Shown here one piece after another: positions 11,450 through 23,732 of a DNA stretch of 64,000 bases. Source of the DNA: Cryptomeria japonica (lineage: Eukaryota; Streptophyta; Pinopsida; Cupressales; Cupressaceae); contig NC_081415.1 of the NCBI RefSeq assembly GCF_030272615.1, forward strand, positions 625,269,740 to 625,333,739. The letters are read 5' to 3'. The notes under the pieces were generated by a model, which was not told the origin of the DNA, made no database searches, and saw only the letters and a list, made by a program, of their open reading frames with translations. The position numbers and the translations under genes are program-made. Within the stretch, counting starts at the first letter, position 1. Each line of letters begins with the position of its first letter.

Positions 11450-12400
11450 GTTTCTATCACTTTGTTATTTCACCATTTCGCGAAGGCTAAAATCTGTGCT
11501 TCTTTATCTAGTGAAATCATGCAAACCATCAGATCTAGCGAAACTTGCATAGCCTTTACATTATTGACTATTCTTCATTCGGCGACAAGCTCAGGTCTCT
11601 TTCGCTATTTCACGAAAGCTAAACATCATGTATATTTACATAGCAAAATCATGTGGGCCGTCCGATCAAAAGGAACTTGATCGATCTTTATCTCATCCTG
11701 TGACTGGTGGTTAACACCACTAACCATGCTCCAAGCATTTAAGGCTAGCGGTTTTTGCTGCTTCATGAATGGTAATTACCCTGCATCTTTTTCTTGTAAA
11801 ATGGTGCCCACCGTCAAATCATCCTTGAGATACCCGCCTTTTAACAAACTTAACTAGTAGAAGTGGACCCTCTGACTTAGCACCATCCAACTTGGCAACC
11901 AGTTGGAAAAAGAAACCAATGTGTCACTCACTTACTTTTCGAAAAAACTTCCACGGGATCAAGACTGCCACGTGTATCTGACAATTTGTCTTTTTGTTAG
12001 CGATCTGATCCATCTATTCTGCCATGACACCAACCAAGTGGCTGCCATGTCACTTCGCTATTTCGCGAAGGTTAAATCTAAAGCACCTTAGGGCTGCAAA
12101 ATACCGCCAACTATCTGGTCAAAAAGAACTAGATCGGCATTTACCTTCAGTTTTTACTGTCTCATGGATCTAATTTCCTTTTCGCCACTTCGCGAAGCCT
12201 AAAACCCATGCACTTTCATCTAACGAAATAGCGCGAGCCACCCTATCAAAGGGAACTTGATATGTCTTTACCTTAGTGAAAACCTAGATGTCGGACCCAC
12301 TTTCCTCCTTTCGCCACTTCGTGAATGGTAACCCATAGGCATCTTTGACTTGTGAATTCACATGTGCCTTTAGATTAAAAGGAACCTGCGCGATGTTTAG
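11450..12400. repeat. Diverged tandem array, about 128-bp period
   Basis: The motif TTCGC(C/T)A(C/T)TTCGCGAAG, followed by (G/C)(C/T)TAAA, recurs near 11476, 11603, 12055, 12183 and 12311, with weaker copies near 11751 and 11934. Spacing is 127-128 bp where copies are clear. A second motif (TCAAAAGGAACTTGATC and variants) follows each at a similar distance, near 11660, 12118, 12238 and 12370. This is a decayed minisatellite-like array next to the start of the unknown frame. Confidence 0.65.
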
Positions 12401-13274
12401 AAAACTCAGTTAAACATTAAGAACAATAGGAAAGACTTAGAAAAATAATGCGCTGCTAGACCTGCCTAGGAAGAAATAAGAAGTGGGGGGGGGGACACTT
12501 CCCACGACAGACGGACCCTTCCTTAAGTGAATAAAGTAACATAGAATTAGAATGAAAGGGTTTTTCTCAGACACAGGAAGGGTTAAAAACTAAAACCTTA
12601 AACCCTGTCCTAGACCAAGAACACAGAAGCAACAAGGCCACAATCCAACTCAAAAATTTTAGACTTTTAGCCAACTATGGGACAAGAATACCCATATTTA
12701 AACAGTGATAACAGGTCACTCAGGTTGGCATCACCACATGATGGCTTGTATGTGGGCTCCTATGTAGTGAATAGTGCCAAAATGTTCGAAAGTGACAAAT
12801 GAAGGTGTCACTTTCATATTTATGTGTTATGCACTTTTTCTTCAATCTATCATATCTTGATCTAGGAATCTCTGAATCTTGTACCATCGATGGTGTTGGA
12901 ATCATGAGTTCATCCTCTTGCTTCACATTAGTTTCATAATGTGCTGGGATGAGCAATCAAGCCTTGTTGTGAACTTCCTTCATCAAAATCTTTATCACAA
13001 TTCACTGTGGAAAACATGATACCATGTTTCAACTCACTAATAAACAAGTCGAAACAGGGGGGTATATAGCTACCTGTGAATTTCATCACCTTCCTTAGTA
13101 AGCATTAGGTGATTTTTTGATCTAACTTTTAGTTTTGTAGGGTATGGTTCCTAACTGTGTACTGCAGATACTGCTAGGGGCTTCATTCGACAAATTATGA
13201 ATATATCCTTTTTCAAATGATGTTTACTTTTTTGTACTTTAGCTTGCATATGTACATAGTGTCATATGATTGCT
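12401..13274. other. Unassigned stretch before a plus-strand polypurine tract
   Basis: It contains a G run at 12485-12495 and short open stretches without similarity I can recognise. The part near 13020-13274 probably is the 3' end of the internal region of the plus-strand element whose LTR begins at 13290. Confidence 0.3.
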
Positions 13275-13289
13275 AAATTGGGGGCTAAA
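13275..13289 (+). other. Polypurine tract
   Basis: The plus strand reads AAATTGGGGGCTAAA and then TGTCATG. It nearly repeats the tract of the nested Gypsy element at 30304-30318 (minus strand AAAGTGGGGGCTAAA, then TGTAG), which marks the start of a 3' LTR on the plus strand. Confidence 0.7.
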
Positions 13290-15154
13290 TGTCATGTTGT
13301 AAATTGTACACCCTTGCTACGGTGGTACAATTTCACACTTAGGTTAGCACCCGCCTTAGTGTGTCTTGCATCTTGCATTTCTAATTCCCCTTTAAGTATT
13401 TAATTAATTAATTTAATTAAATCTAAGGTCATGTTTCATCACCTTACATATTATAAAGTTGGGCCCTTTACCCTAAGCATGCCCCTTTTCATCTTATTCC
13501 TCCAATGAATCATTTAATCAAAAACCCTACTTATGTCTTATTTTGACTTTTTAGGCCCGATTTCACATATCAAAACAACTCAAAATTAGTTGTAACTTTA
13601 GGATGCGCTCTACTATCATCATATCTAATGGCTCCGAAATTTTGGTGAAAAGTTGGTCGGACTGTGGAAAGAATGCACATGGGCCGCGACTTTTTCCCTG
13701 AAATTTCAGGAGCACAATCCTATGATATAATAATTATTAACCCCAAAATATCAATGGGAAATTCAAATCCTAGATCAGCCTAAACATGAAATTAATATCT
13801 AGGTTTTCATACTTAATAGCTCTCTTTCTTCATTTGAAGGGGTCTTCTTATAAGAATCTAAGAGCAGGTTTTTGAAGTATTAGAGCCTTCTTTGTAGTGA
13901 AAGAGTAGATCTTTGAAGTCTTCAACAACATTCAACATTCATCCATCAAACATTCATCAAGAATCATTTTATCAATTGGGGGATTTTGAAGATGCAGAAG
14001 AACAATAGGTGATCATCGACTGACGATTGGCTTGTACCTCTCCCTTGGGGTTGGGTATGGTTTCATGTTGTTTTCATGTCTTTGCATAAGCTTCATTTTG
14101 ATTCATATTATTTCTTTAGATCACTTTGCATTGTGGATTTAGAGCATTTACTTTGTCAATTATAAGCAATTAGGGTTTACTGTTTAGGGTTACTCTAGGT
14201 TGTTTACTTTCATTCTTAGGATCTTGCACACACACAAGGTTCCAACTCACACATTCTTCATTACATTATCAGCTATTCGTGGAGGTGGAAATCACCAACA
14301 TGGGGGTTTGACTAAGGCAAAACCCTGTATAGCCACCCCAAACCTCTTTTTTCAGCTTGAGGTAAGGTTCGGATCCGAGCGTCGCTGGAAGTTTTGGGAC
14401 CAGAAGAGCACACAGGGACAGTTTTGGGTTCCAGATCTTGGCAGAAACCCCAAGGACAGGGGTGTGGTGCCCTAGTCCTGACCAGGATAGTGGAGTGTCT
14501 CCATGGTCCTGTCCTCTATCAATAGGACTTAGCAAAACAACACATTGCAGGTCTTACAATCTCTCTTGTCCGTTGTAGCTCCAGAATTGCAGAATCAAGA
14601 TAGTGGTGTGGCATCCTAGTCTCAGGCATTTTTGCTTAGATTTCAGACATAGGTGCACCTCAAATTTTTCCCTCTGATCTCTACTTTGCAACAGTGTATC
14701 AATTGTTCTTTGATCTACATTCTTAGATTAGGGTTTGCTTGCTTACTTGCTTTCTAGGTTAGATTGCATTTTGCATCATTCCTTTCTGTCATTTACAACA
14801 AAGGAATAGAAAACCAAAGAGGTAATCCATGATTCTCTCTTTCTCATAAGAATTAGCCAACGTGCGTTACCTCCCTAGGCTCTTTCATATTCCATGAGTG
14901 TATATGAGACTGGAATTAGGGTTTTCATACTTAGTCTCACTTTTTCCCCTACACACGTGGTTTTTCCTCTTTGAGGTTCTCCACGTATAAATATGTGATG
15001 TTATGGTGTTCATCTTTGTGGTTGCATTATTGCTTATTGTTATATGATTTTATGTTTACCAGTTGTTGAGTTGTTGTGTTAATAAGGTTAAAAATAGTCT
15101 AACCGACAGAACACTGATTAACTCCCCCCCTCTCAGTGTTCGTGGATTCCAACA
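13290..15154 (+). repeat. Gypsy-type LTR, plus orientation
   Basis: It begins TGTCATGTTG right after a polypurine tract and ends …GTGGATTCCAACA. It contains the GGACCAGG/CCTAGTCCTG type of motif near 14390-14520, also present in the LTRs of the nested Gypsy element, and a C-run (ACTCCCCCCCTCTCAGTG) near the end. No matching 5' LTR, primer site or target duplication was found, so it may be the remnant 3' LTR of a deleted element. The right boundary is less certain than the left. Confidence 0.55.
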
Positions 15155-16079
15155 AACACAACCTCTAATGGTGCAAAAATCCCTAAATGTAGATCACAAA
15201 AAACATAATAAGCTCTATCTATCAGACAACCACAAAACACCATGAAAATCAACTCTAGATAAAATGTAGCACCAAAAATATTAACCACTGTCATGTGGAT
15301 CGTATAGAGAGATCTTGTGAACATTCAATAACATTTCCATACACTTCTTTCACAATGTCATACCAAAACAAGCTAACACAACTAAACAAATACAAAACTA
15401 TTTATACTCAAAAGGCTAGAAAACATAATGTGATAGAACATTGTCAAACATACTTGTAGTATATTTCATCACTTGCAATCTAGACTAAGACATCATACAT
15501 ACATTATAATCATTTCCACCAAGATATAGGAGTAGAGTCAACAATGTGGAGAAATGCAAACCATTTTCAAGACTAACCCTGACAAGCAACCAAATTGCCA
15601 ACATATTGCATTTACCATATAACATCTCTAGAAACACCAGTGACTTGAAAATATTTGTGTGCAACATCCACCACACACACAAGATGACTCCAAAACTATA
15701 AGAACATATTTAAAAGTGTGGAGGAATGTAGAGAATTCTCCTAGATAGTCTTCAAAGAAGTTTTAGGGACTACATTTTTACACTTACCAATTTGCAGTCC
15801 AGAACATCCTTGTAGCACCATTTTCTCATTCATGAGAAATAAGAGAGATACAACAACATCTTGTCATATGCACAACACCATTAGCATCATATCCACAACA
15901 TCAATTTTTTTCTAATCCTAATCTTAATACTTCTAATCCTCATCTTAATATGATATCATCATGATAACATCTTTGCTAACATATTACAATACACATTCAA
16001 TCATTATACTTCAAAATATACTTCCATACATCTCATCACTAGTATAGCATAAATGACAACACAAAACTGAGGGTTGACA
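15155..16079. other. Unassigned AC-rich and AT-rich sequence
   Basis: I see no coding frame, inverted repeat or LTR boundary here. It may be decayed retroelement sequence downstream of the second unknown-frame copy. Confidence 0.3.
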
Positions 16080-18388
16080 TCAATGACAACATCACAATAG
16101 CACAAGAGATATTAATGGCACTACCACAATAGTCTTCAACATGTCATCATTGAAGTACTTCAAATTTTCCTCTATTCTACTCCTAGTCTTGATAGGGATT
16201 AATATTCTTGAAGGTGAAGACATTGGTTGAACAACTTCTTGCTCTACAGTATTTTCTACACTTTCTTCAATCCATATTTTTAGTCCTTTTAAAGCCTCTA
16301 GTTCAATGACCTTTAATATTTTAGCAAGTTGTTCCTCAGAGTAAACAACAACTTACTGGAGTAGTAGGATCTCACATTCTACCCTAACATAAGGTTTTAC
16401 TAGAGTAGTAGGATCTCTTTGATATTCAAGTATGTCCTCGACTACAAGATCTTTTCCAACTAGTGTTTCTGCATTAGCAAACATCTTCTAAATCCTCTCG
16501 ATTGGATCTTTCTCATCTATAAAGGCATCACGATAGTCAAGGTCCATGTTCTTTCTTTGTTTTTCTCCCCTCATGTTGGATACTCATTTTCTTATTTTCT
16601 CAATCACCTCTTCAATTATGAGACAATTTATTAGGGCATCTTCCTCATACAATATCTCATGTACAAATACATGTCTTAATATGCTTGTCCTGATTTGATG
16701 TATGAAACCCTTAGGATCAAATATCCTTATGCCTTCAAGGCCCATTTGGTAAGACTACGAGATTGGTTAGATCTAATCCAATCCATCCTTATTGGTTACT
16801 AAAATGTCAAAACACTTAAGAGAAGTTCAAAAGAATGATTCATTCTTCTATCCTATTAGAATAGTCACGTCTAACTCATTTAAGTGCCAAATAACTTCAA
16901 GATATGCTATTTTTTTTGGAACAAACTTTGGAAAATGTTAGGGATAACCTATGCCCATATATTCTAATGGTAATAGTTTGGGTATGCAATAAAAGATCAC
17001 CCTAGTTATGTGTAATTCCCAAGTCAATAATACTCTCTATAGGCCTTAATAAATCTAATACTCCTTTGGTATCTTGAACTACCTCTCCAAAGAAATTTAA
17101 CAGTCTTCTCACAAAATGTTTCTTAAAAGAAACATAATTTGCTTTCTCGTAGTGTTTATCCTAGATGTAGATCAAACATTGGACTGGGAGAGGGACATTA
17201 TTATTATTAACTTATCTTGCCTACAAAATTTTATGTCATATTCCTCTCCCTACATGTGAAATCATGCAACTGACAATAAAGAACATCACCTAAACTCAAT
17301 CTTTTTCTCAGTGACCTTCATGTCTACCATTTGTTTGTGCATCTTCTCTCTAATAAATGTGCCATAATAAACTTCACTATTCACCATAAGGTCTTTGATA
17401 TTTGTTGCCATGAATATAAGGTGAATCGACATCTTCAATTTGGCATCCTCACTCATAACCTAACACAAAGTATGGTATGTCTTGAAGTAGTCTTCAAAAG
17501 TCTCAAAACCAAAAAGATGCTTCTTATTTTGTGCAATCCTAATTGGCCTTTTTTCTAGACCTTTCACTCTATGCCTAGGGATAGACATTGTTCTATATAC
17601 AAATTTATGAATTTCATACTTATCCTTGAAAGTGTCAAATTTTATGACCTTGTTGGTAATTGGGTTCAAACCACAGATATTGAAGACGCGTTGTTGTGAA
17701 AAAATAATCATTTTTGTACCATTTCAAGTACCAAAACCTTCCTAGTTTGTGCATCATATCATTTTGCCATGGCTCTGATGAAATCAACATCAATAAAAAT
17801 ATTTGGGACCATGAGCTTGGCCAAATGCACATACCAAGCATTAGCCAGACATAAATGAGTCTGCTTTTTTATCACGGGGGCTTCACTTAGTGAAACTGGG
17901 TTATAGCACGTGCGTTCATGGCATACTAAACAATTCCCCTATTTTCAAAAATTATTGCCCTAAAATCCTTTTTTGTCACCCCCTCCCAATACACAACCCA
18001 AATTAAAACTCCCCCTATTTTGACCATATATTGCATTTTTTCATAGCCCAAATTAAAAAACCCCCTATTTTCACTAAATAGTCAATATATTGAGCTTTTT
18101 TTTTGAGATATTAAGCCCCCCAATATGAATGCACGTGATATAATATTGCCTAGCTAGTTAAGCCCCCGTGCTTTTTATGTACCAATGCTTGAACAAAGAC
18201 CAACTAGTGACCGATATATATGTATCCCTACACCCTCCTGCATTATCGAGCAATCTGTCTATTAAACCACCTAGAACACACATATCTTTAGGTCTCTTTG
18301 ACAACCCAAAAAATTGGATAAGCAAGTCCTCTTCAATTGTTGGCTTTGAGGTAGATGCTTGACCAATTGAGTAACTCAATTTACTCAA
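16080..18388 (-). pseudogene. Second, older copy of the unknown frame (interrupted by MITE)
   Basis: Three anchors align with the 7561-11147 frame in the same order. Near 18200, SLFKHWYIK matches GLFKVGFRM. Just across the MITE, LAKLMVPNIFIDVDFI (near 17800) matches VGKLVVPGVFMDVDLL. Near 17440, EDAKLKMSIHLIFMA matches EDAEVNMPTHYMLMI. Downstream, near 16480-16200, the frame is Lys/Glu-rich and includes SSPSRILIPIKTR. Stops and frame changes are numerous, so this copy is older than the first. The upstream start is placed at the ATG near 18388, which is uncertain. Confidence 0.55.
17873..18170. mobile_element. MITE with CACGGGGGCTT terminal inverted repeats
   Basis: The 298-bp segment begins CACGGGGGCTTCACT and ends with the reverse complement of CACGGGGGCTTAACT. 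A further inner match, CACGTGC(G/A)TTCAT, extends the imperfect inverted repeat to about 48 bp. Flanks are CTTTTTTAT on the left (17864-17872) and CTTTTTAT on the right (18171-18178): an 8-9 bp target duplication with one T-run difference, as for hAT or Mutator families. Inside are two copies of an AT-rich unit around CCCAAATTAAAA…CCCCCTATTTT. It has no coding capacity. It interrupts the second unknown-frame copy. Confidence 0.75.
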
Positions 18389-21140
18389 AAATGGAGGTTA
18401 GGATTTTCTTCATTGAAAATTTTCACCAATTTCACCACTTCTTCAAATAATCTCAACTTGCACAAAAGAAAGGAATACATAAAATTTGAGCAAATTCAAG
18501 CACATAATAGACACTTGATTTTTTCAAAACCTAATTTTGAAGCAAATATTATAGAACGCAATTCACTTGAAAATATTGAATGCAAATGAAAGTAGATGTA
18601 ATGATGATCAAGATGCACTATTTATATTTATTTTCCTCCAATGGCCTAAAATTTAACCAATAATAACCACTTATGTCACTACTGCTCGTGTGCTCAAAGA
18701 AAGTGATAGCAACTATTAATTTTGAAAGTTTAAATGTGGATCATTGATTTCAATTTGCTATGGCAAGATCAATGATTTTGATTAGTCGAACCAGATTTTA
18801 AAAATCCTTCTATACATTGAAAAGTCAGGGCCAACCACATTCTTCCAATTGAGATAGCACTTTCCACCCTAGCATACAGTGGGCCCTAGTCATCAACATT
18901 TCATAGTCTTGAGAACGAAATAGGTTCCCACATCTTTGACATCGTAGACTCATGCTAAAGCCTCCTTCACTTGATCAACTAAGGGAGCGCCTAAGACACA
19001 TGGTGCTAAACTACAGTAGCATAATGCCTAGTCATCTCTAGCACAAAGTCATGTGACCAATTGGAAGTTGCTCTATTGAAATGTCTTTTTGATCATCTTT
19101 GAAAAAGATTGGGGCACACCACATAGATGGCACCATCGCACAATACTGCGGCTCTAATAAAGCACTTATCTTTGGAGCGCATAGGATCATGTCTTGCTGC
19201 ATATGTCTCATCCTTGTGTCATCCTATTAATCGATTAGAGACCTACGAAAAATTAAAATTAGATAGGACAAACTGCCAGCTACGAAAAAGTGTTGGTAAA
19301 CGAACGTTGTAAAGGGCTTAAGGTTATGATTTAAAATTGGTATCTGGGTATTACTTAGTCACCATCAAAATATAATGCAAAAGAGACTTAGGGTTTAATG
19401 CAAATGCTAGGGCTTTTAGGGCTTTATACTTAGGCAAAATTTAGGAGTACTAGTCCAGACCAGGAGGATTTAAAAATTAGCAGGTTGTCATCACTTAGTA
19501 TCACTTAGTATGTATTTTCAGTGATGATACTCAAATCTAGCACAAAAATATACAATTTTCAATATATATTTCTTATTTCTAAAAATTATTCTTAATACTC
19601 ATATAGCACTTTGAATAGATACATTTTTAACTACTATTATATTTTAAATTAAACTTGAGTCAAACTTTTTTCTTTATTGTAGGTAAAGTGTTCCAATAAA
19701 ACCAAACTACATTTTTTTATTCAAACAAAGCAAAAATAATTGCATGAAAACAAATACCATTAGAAAGCAAAACTTTATGTTAAGTCATATCAATTAAAAA
19801 TAAATTTAATTATATATAACTTTAATATTGAACCTCATTAACAAAATTTAAAATAATCTATAATATTTTTATCAACATGATAATAAAATGTTAGTGTACT
19901 ATAACTAGTTATAATATCAATATCAAAAAATTTATTTAATATTTGTATTATAGATGTGACAAACCCACCTGAATCTACTCCCAAATGTGACATCACTCAA
20001 ACCTAACATTATTTAGTACCACATCACTCCAATAAAGAAGCCACTAAATCAAATTACTAACATACCTCAACAAATATATGAGCCTCCTAAATCAAATTAT
20101 TAACAAACCTAGCAAATATATGACCCTCCCATTGACTTTAAATGAATGCATGTGTATATAGAGTTATTTAATACTTTTGATTGAAAGAAGGTATATTAAA
20201 AATGAGTCCACATTGTTTCTAAATTTGAATTATATTTATATTAAGAAAATCTTCTAATTTGCAAAATTGAAATTGATAATTATAAATAAAATGAGAAATA
20301 TAATTTTTTGTGACAAACAGAGTATGAAATCTTAATAATATTTAAAATATACTCAAAAATTACCTCTTAAAAAATAATAATACTAATCTCAAATGTTATA
20401 AACCACTTGTAAATCTATTCCATTCTAACGCTTAATCCATACAATTAAAACAATAAAACATTTGAGTCTTTCACAATATAGAGTTTGATACTTTAATTAT
20501 TATTTGATACTTTATTAGTCCCAGAGAAGGGGAACTATTAAAGTGCCATTTAGACTCATACCTTAATAATTATAAGAAGCAATAAACCTTATATCAAAGT
20601 CTGTCTAAAAATAATCTCATTAAAAAGAACTATTAAAGCGAAAGCGAGATTCACATTTTGTACAAAAAGAAAATCCCAAACGCAATTTGATGGTCGGCAG
20701 GCAATGTGAATAGAGAATGATTAAATTCAATGGAAAGAATAAAATAATCTCACCTTTTTTTTTCCTTTTTTTTTTCTTTTAATATTTTGATTTCTAGTGT
20801 ATTTCTTCTATTAAAGTTGTTTTAATAATTATAAACTTCATTTCATGATCATAGTCAATGAATTAAATTACAATCTTTGAATAAAATATAATTTTATTAT
20901 TCATTATTTTATTTTTTATTTTTTTTATTATTAATTAGATTTTGTAATATTTAATTTGTTAGCAATTATTATATGTGTAGTTAAAGGAATCAAATAATTG
21001 TAGAAATTTTTTAATAATATAAAATAAATAAAAATTATTTTGTAATCATACAAGATTTATATATTAAAATGTTCTTTTCATTAAATTGATTTGAATAATA
21101 CTTTAATAAATTACAGTTGTAAGCATCATTAGTTCATTCT

Positions 21141-21523
21141 TAAATTTTAACAACATTTTGTGTGAACTTTACAACTAATAATTGATTATGATATAATTGA
21201 TTGAATTGAGTTATTTTTTTCTTTTTAAAAAGACTTAAACTATTTTTTAAATTTTAACCAACTTTTATATGAACTTTATAATTAATAATTGACTATAATA
21301 TAATTAAATTGAAGTAACTTTGATAAATTAAAATTATTTTTTTAGAAAAAATCATATATTGAAAAAGTTTACGAATATGTTCATAAAAATGATTGATTAT
21401 GACAATATACTTTTAAACATTAACATGAGAATTTTTCTTTTTAAATTATATATTGAAAATTTTTACCAATATGTTCATAAAAATGATTGATTATGATTTA
21501 ATACTTTTAAACATTAACATGAG
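21141..21523. repeat. Two diverged tandem duplications
   Basis: A unit of about 65 bp containing TGAACTTTA and TAATAATTGA(T/C)TATAATA-like sequence occurs at 21141-21205 and 21249-21315. A second, clearer unit of about 77 bp occurs at 21354-21430 and 21448-21523, sharing AATATGTTCATAAAAATGAT and ACTTTTAAACATTAACATGA. Both are AT-rich direct repeats about 95-108 bp apart. Confidence 0.65.
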
Positions 21524-21899
21524 ATTAATTTATTTTATATAATAAATTGTTTTCCATTAAAACACATGTAATTTTAAAATATTTTTAAAATAACTTAAAA
21601 ACATGTATTAGTTTAAACTTTGATTTCACTCTTCCATGTGAGATTTAATTCTAAGTTTTTTTAATTCTAAAATAATAAACTAATAATATTTCAAACCTTT
21701 CAAAGTTATTTTGAGATTTAAGTAACAACAAAGCACAATTAAATTGATTTAAGAACAATTGCCACATAGCGAGTACTTGCCTTTTTAGTATTGTACTAAT
21801 AAAAAATTTGTTTAGAGGTAGGTTGGATAATAATTTGAGATAATACATTCTTGCAATAGTATAATAGATAGTGCACATAATTATAACATAATTATAAAA

Positions 21900-22220
21900 T
21901 TACAATAATATCTATAACTAATTCAAACCTTAATAATAACCTTAATTCTAACCTTAACATAATTTGTACCCTAGCCCACATTTTTAACCTTATTCTAACT
22001 CTAAATCTAACATTAAATACAACACTAATCCTATTAATCCTATTAAATACAACCCTAATCCTATTTTTAATTTTAATTATGAATCTAACTCTAAGCCTAA
22101 ATTTAATCTTTTAAGTTAGAAATCATTTGAACTTTATTTTAACCCTAAACTTAACCCTTATTCTAACATCAACTCTTATTATAAACTGAATTCTAATCCT
22201 AAACATTATTATAATTATTT
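21900..22220. repeat. Degenerate CCTAA-like low-complexity tract
   Basis: Irregular CTAAC, CCTAAT and AACCCTAA words recur every 6-15 bases. It resembles a decayed telomere-like or simple-repeat tract but has no regular array. A tract of the opposite polarity lies at 47900-48200. Confidence 0.5.
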
Positions 22221-22302
22221 TAGAATTATAATAATAAATAAGAATTAAGATTAAAGTTATAATATAATTAAGAATTATATATTAAGTTATAATCATTTGT
22301 TA

Positions 22303-22316
22303 AAATTATAACTATA
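22303..22316. repeat. LINE target-site duplication, left copy
   Basis: AAATTATAACTATA, repeated exactly at 23719-23732. Confidence 0.75.
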
Positions 22317-23718
22317 GACCATTCATCACCAATAGTAGGGCCAACAACAATGATCACATTCATGGAGAGACATCTATCTAGTGGAACCTTTTCCACTCCT
22401 CCAAACCTCTTACACTTACACAAGGTTGTTCTGCTAGAGCATGGGCTAACAAAGGTATTTGTTGCTTTAAAGACATTATTGATGATAATATGCTTATGAG
22501 TTGGGAAGCACTTAGTGCTAAGTATGATCTTTCAGCTTCCCAAAAAAGAAATCACAATATGGTTAAAAATGCTTGTGTTGTTCTTCAGTTGCCTAAAAAT
22601 TGTAATGTGGATAATAACAAATTTACTGCTTATAAATGGAATAATGATATCCTTATTTCTAATGTTAAGTCTATCATTGTTTATAATACTCTCTCTTATG
22701 ATGAGTCTATTATGAATCATGCTAATACTTTGTGGTATGTAGATTTATCTTTAAACCAGTGGCAAAAAGTATTCACAAGATTATGGAACAACCTTATTGT
22801 TCCTAAGAAAAAATGTTTTAAATGGCTAATATTAATTAATAGGCTTCCTTTCAGGAAATATCAACCCAATAGTCATATGTGAAATATATGTAGAGTGACT
22901 GAATCTGTTAGACACATCTTCTTTGAGTGCACTATTGCTAAAGAAATCTGATTGATGTTTTGTATTTCTATTCCTAACCATATTAATATTATGGAAGTTC
23001 TTACTAGTTGCATCCATGGTTTAAAAAATGATACTAATCTATTTTTGGAATATTCTTTCTACTGATATCTTATGGTACAATTAGAAAATTAGAAATGAAG
23101 ATAAATTCCAAGGTAAAACTAGGGCCCTTACTGAGTCATTTCATGGACTCACTCTTCATTACATTATTTTGCAGGTCTCTGTAACTATGAGGATAGAGAA
23201 GAACACTTTTTTGCGGTTTCTCAAAGATGGTCATGCTACTATGTTCATATATGATCTAGAGAATGGATTTGAATGGAGGCGGGTTGCAGGAGACCACACC
23301 TCTTTTGCCACTACAATGGAGAGTCTTGGTGCCAAGATTCGGAAAGCCAAAAACCCAACAATGGAACAGATCCAGATGTTGAATTAGCCACATGATTGAA
23401 GGAAGACAATCTATATGGAAGGCCCTTTGGGGTGGACAACTTGGATGGAGCCATGTCAGGATCATCTTCATGAGTGTTGAGATGTTGTTTGGTTCTTTTT
23501 GTTCGAACATGAACATTATCTATGTATACTCTTTTTTCTTGCACACATCATAGAATAGGCTATGTATAGGATTATGTTATTTATAATGTGCATGCAGAAT
23601 TGTTAGTAGTCATTGACCAGATCTTTGTAGGTCAGGATTGTTGGTTTTGAGGCATGACCTCACGTTACTGCTGAAGCTATACTTTTTGTAAGTTTACTCT
23701 CTATATTTAATATAAAAT
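22317..23718 (+). mobile_element. 5'-truncated L1-type LINE
   Basis: Only the 3' end of ORF2 is present. The zf-RVT region reads FTRLWNNLIVPKKKCFKWLI, followed by RHIFFECTIAKEI. It is then followed by the same C-terminal tail as the full-length LINE at 46886-47173, including FLKDGHATMF and a later MEGPLGWTTWME. A 14-bp exact duplication flanks the fragment, as expected of target-primed reverse transcription with 5' truncation. Several stops and frame changes show it is dead. It is an independent insertion related to, but different from, the 25640 element. Confidence 0.85.
22490..23460 (+). pseudogene. LINE ORF2 3' end (zf-RVT and C-terminal tail)
   Basis: Frames at 22490-22882 and 23100-23460 cover the RT-associated zinc-binding region and a tail of about 100 codons. 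In this copy the tail is in one frame with the preceding segment (LTLHYIILQVSVTMRIEKN), which shows it is an ORF2 extension and not a separate gene. Stops after QMLN and in the zinc region disable it. Confidence 0.75.
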
Positions 23719-23732
23719 AAATTATAACTATA
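23719..23732. repeat. LINE target-site duplication, right copy
   Basis: AAATTATAACTATA, identical to 22303-22316. Confidence 0.75.

Larger units (their letters stand above)
18389..22302. other. AT-rich non-coding DNA
   Basis: From 18389 to about 19400 the sequence is mixed and unassigned. From about 19500 to 22302 it is strongly AT-rich with long A and T runs. The only structures I can support are the tandem duplications and the CCTAA-like tract listed separately. No gene is visible. Confidence 0.6.

Noticed and set aside
11450-12400. CRISPR array
   Set aside because: Units are long, diverged and contiguous, and the DNA is plant nuclear.
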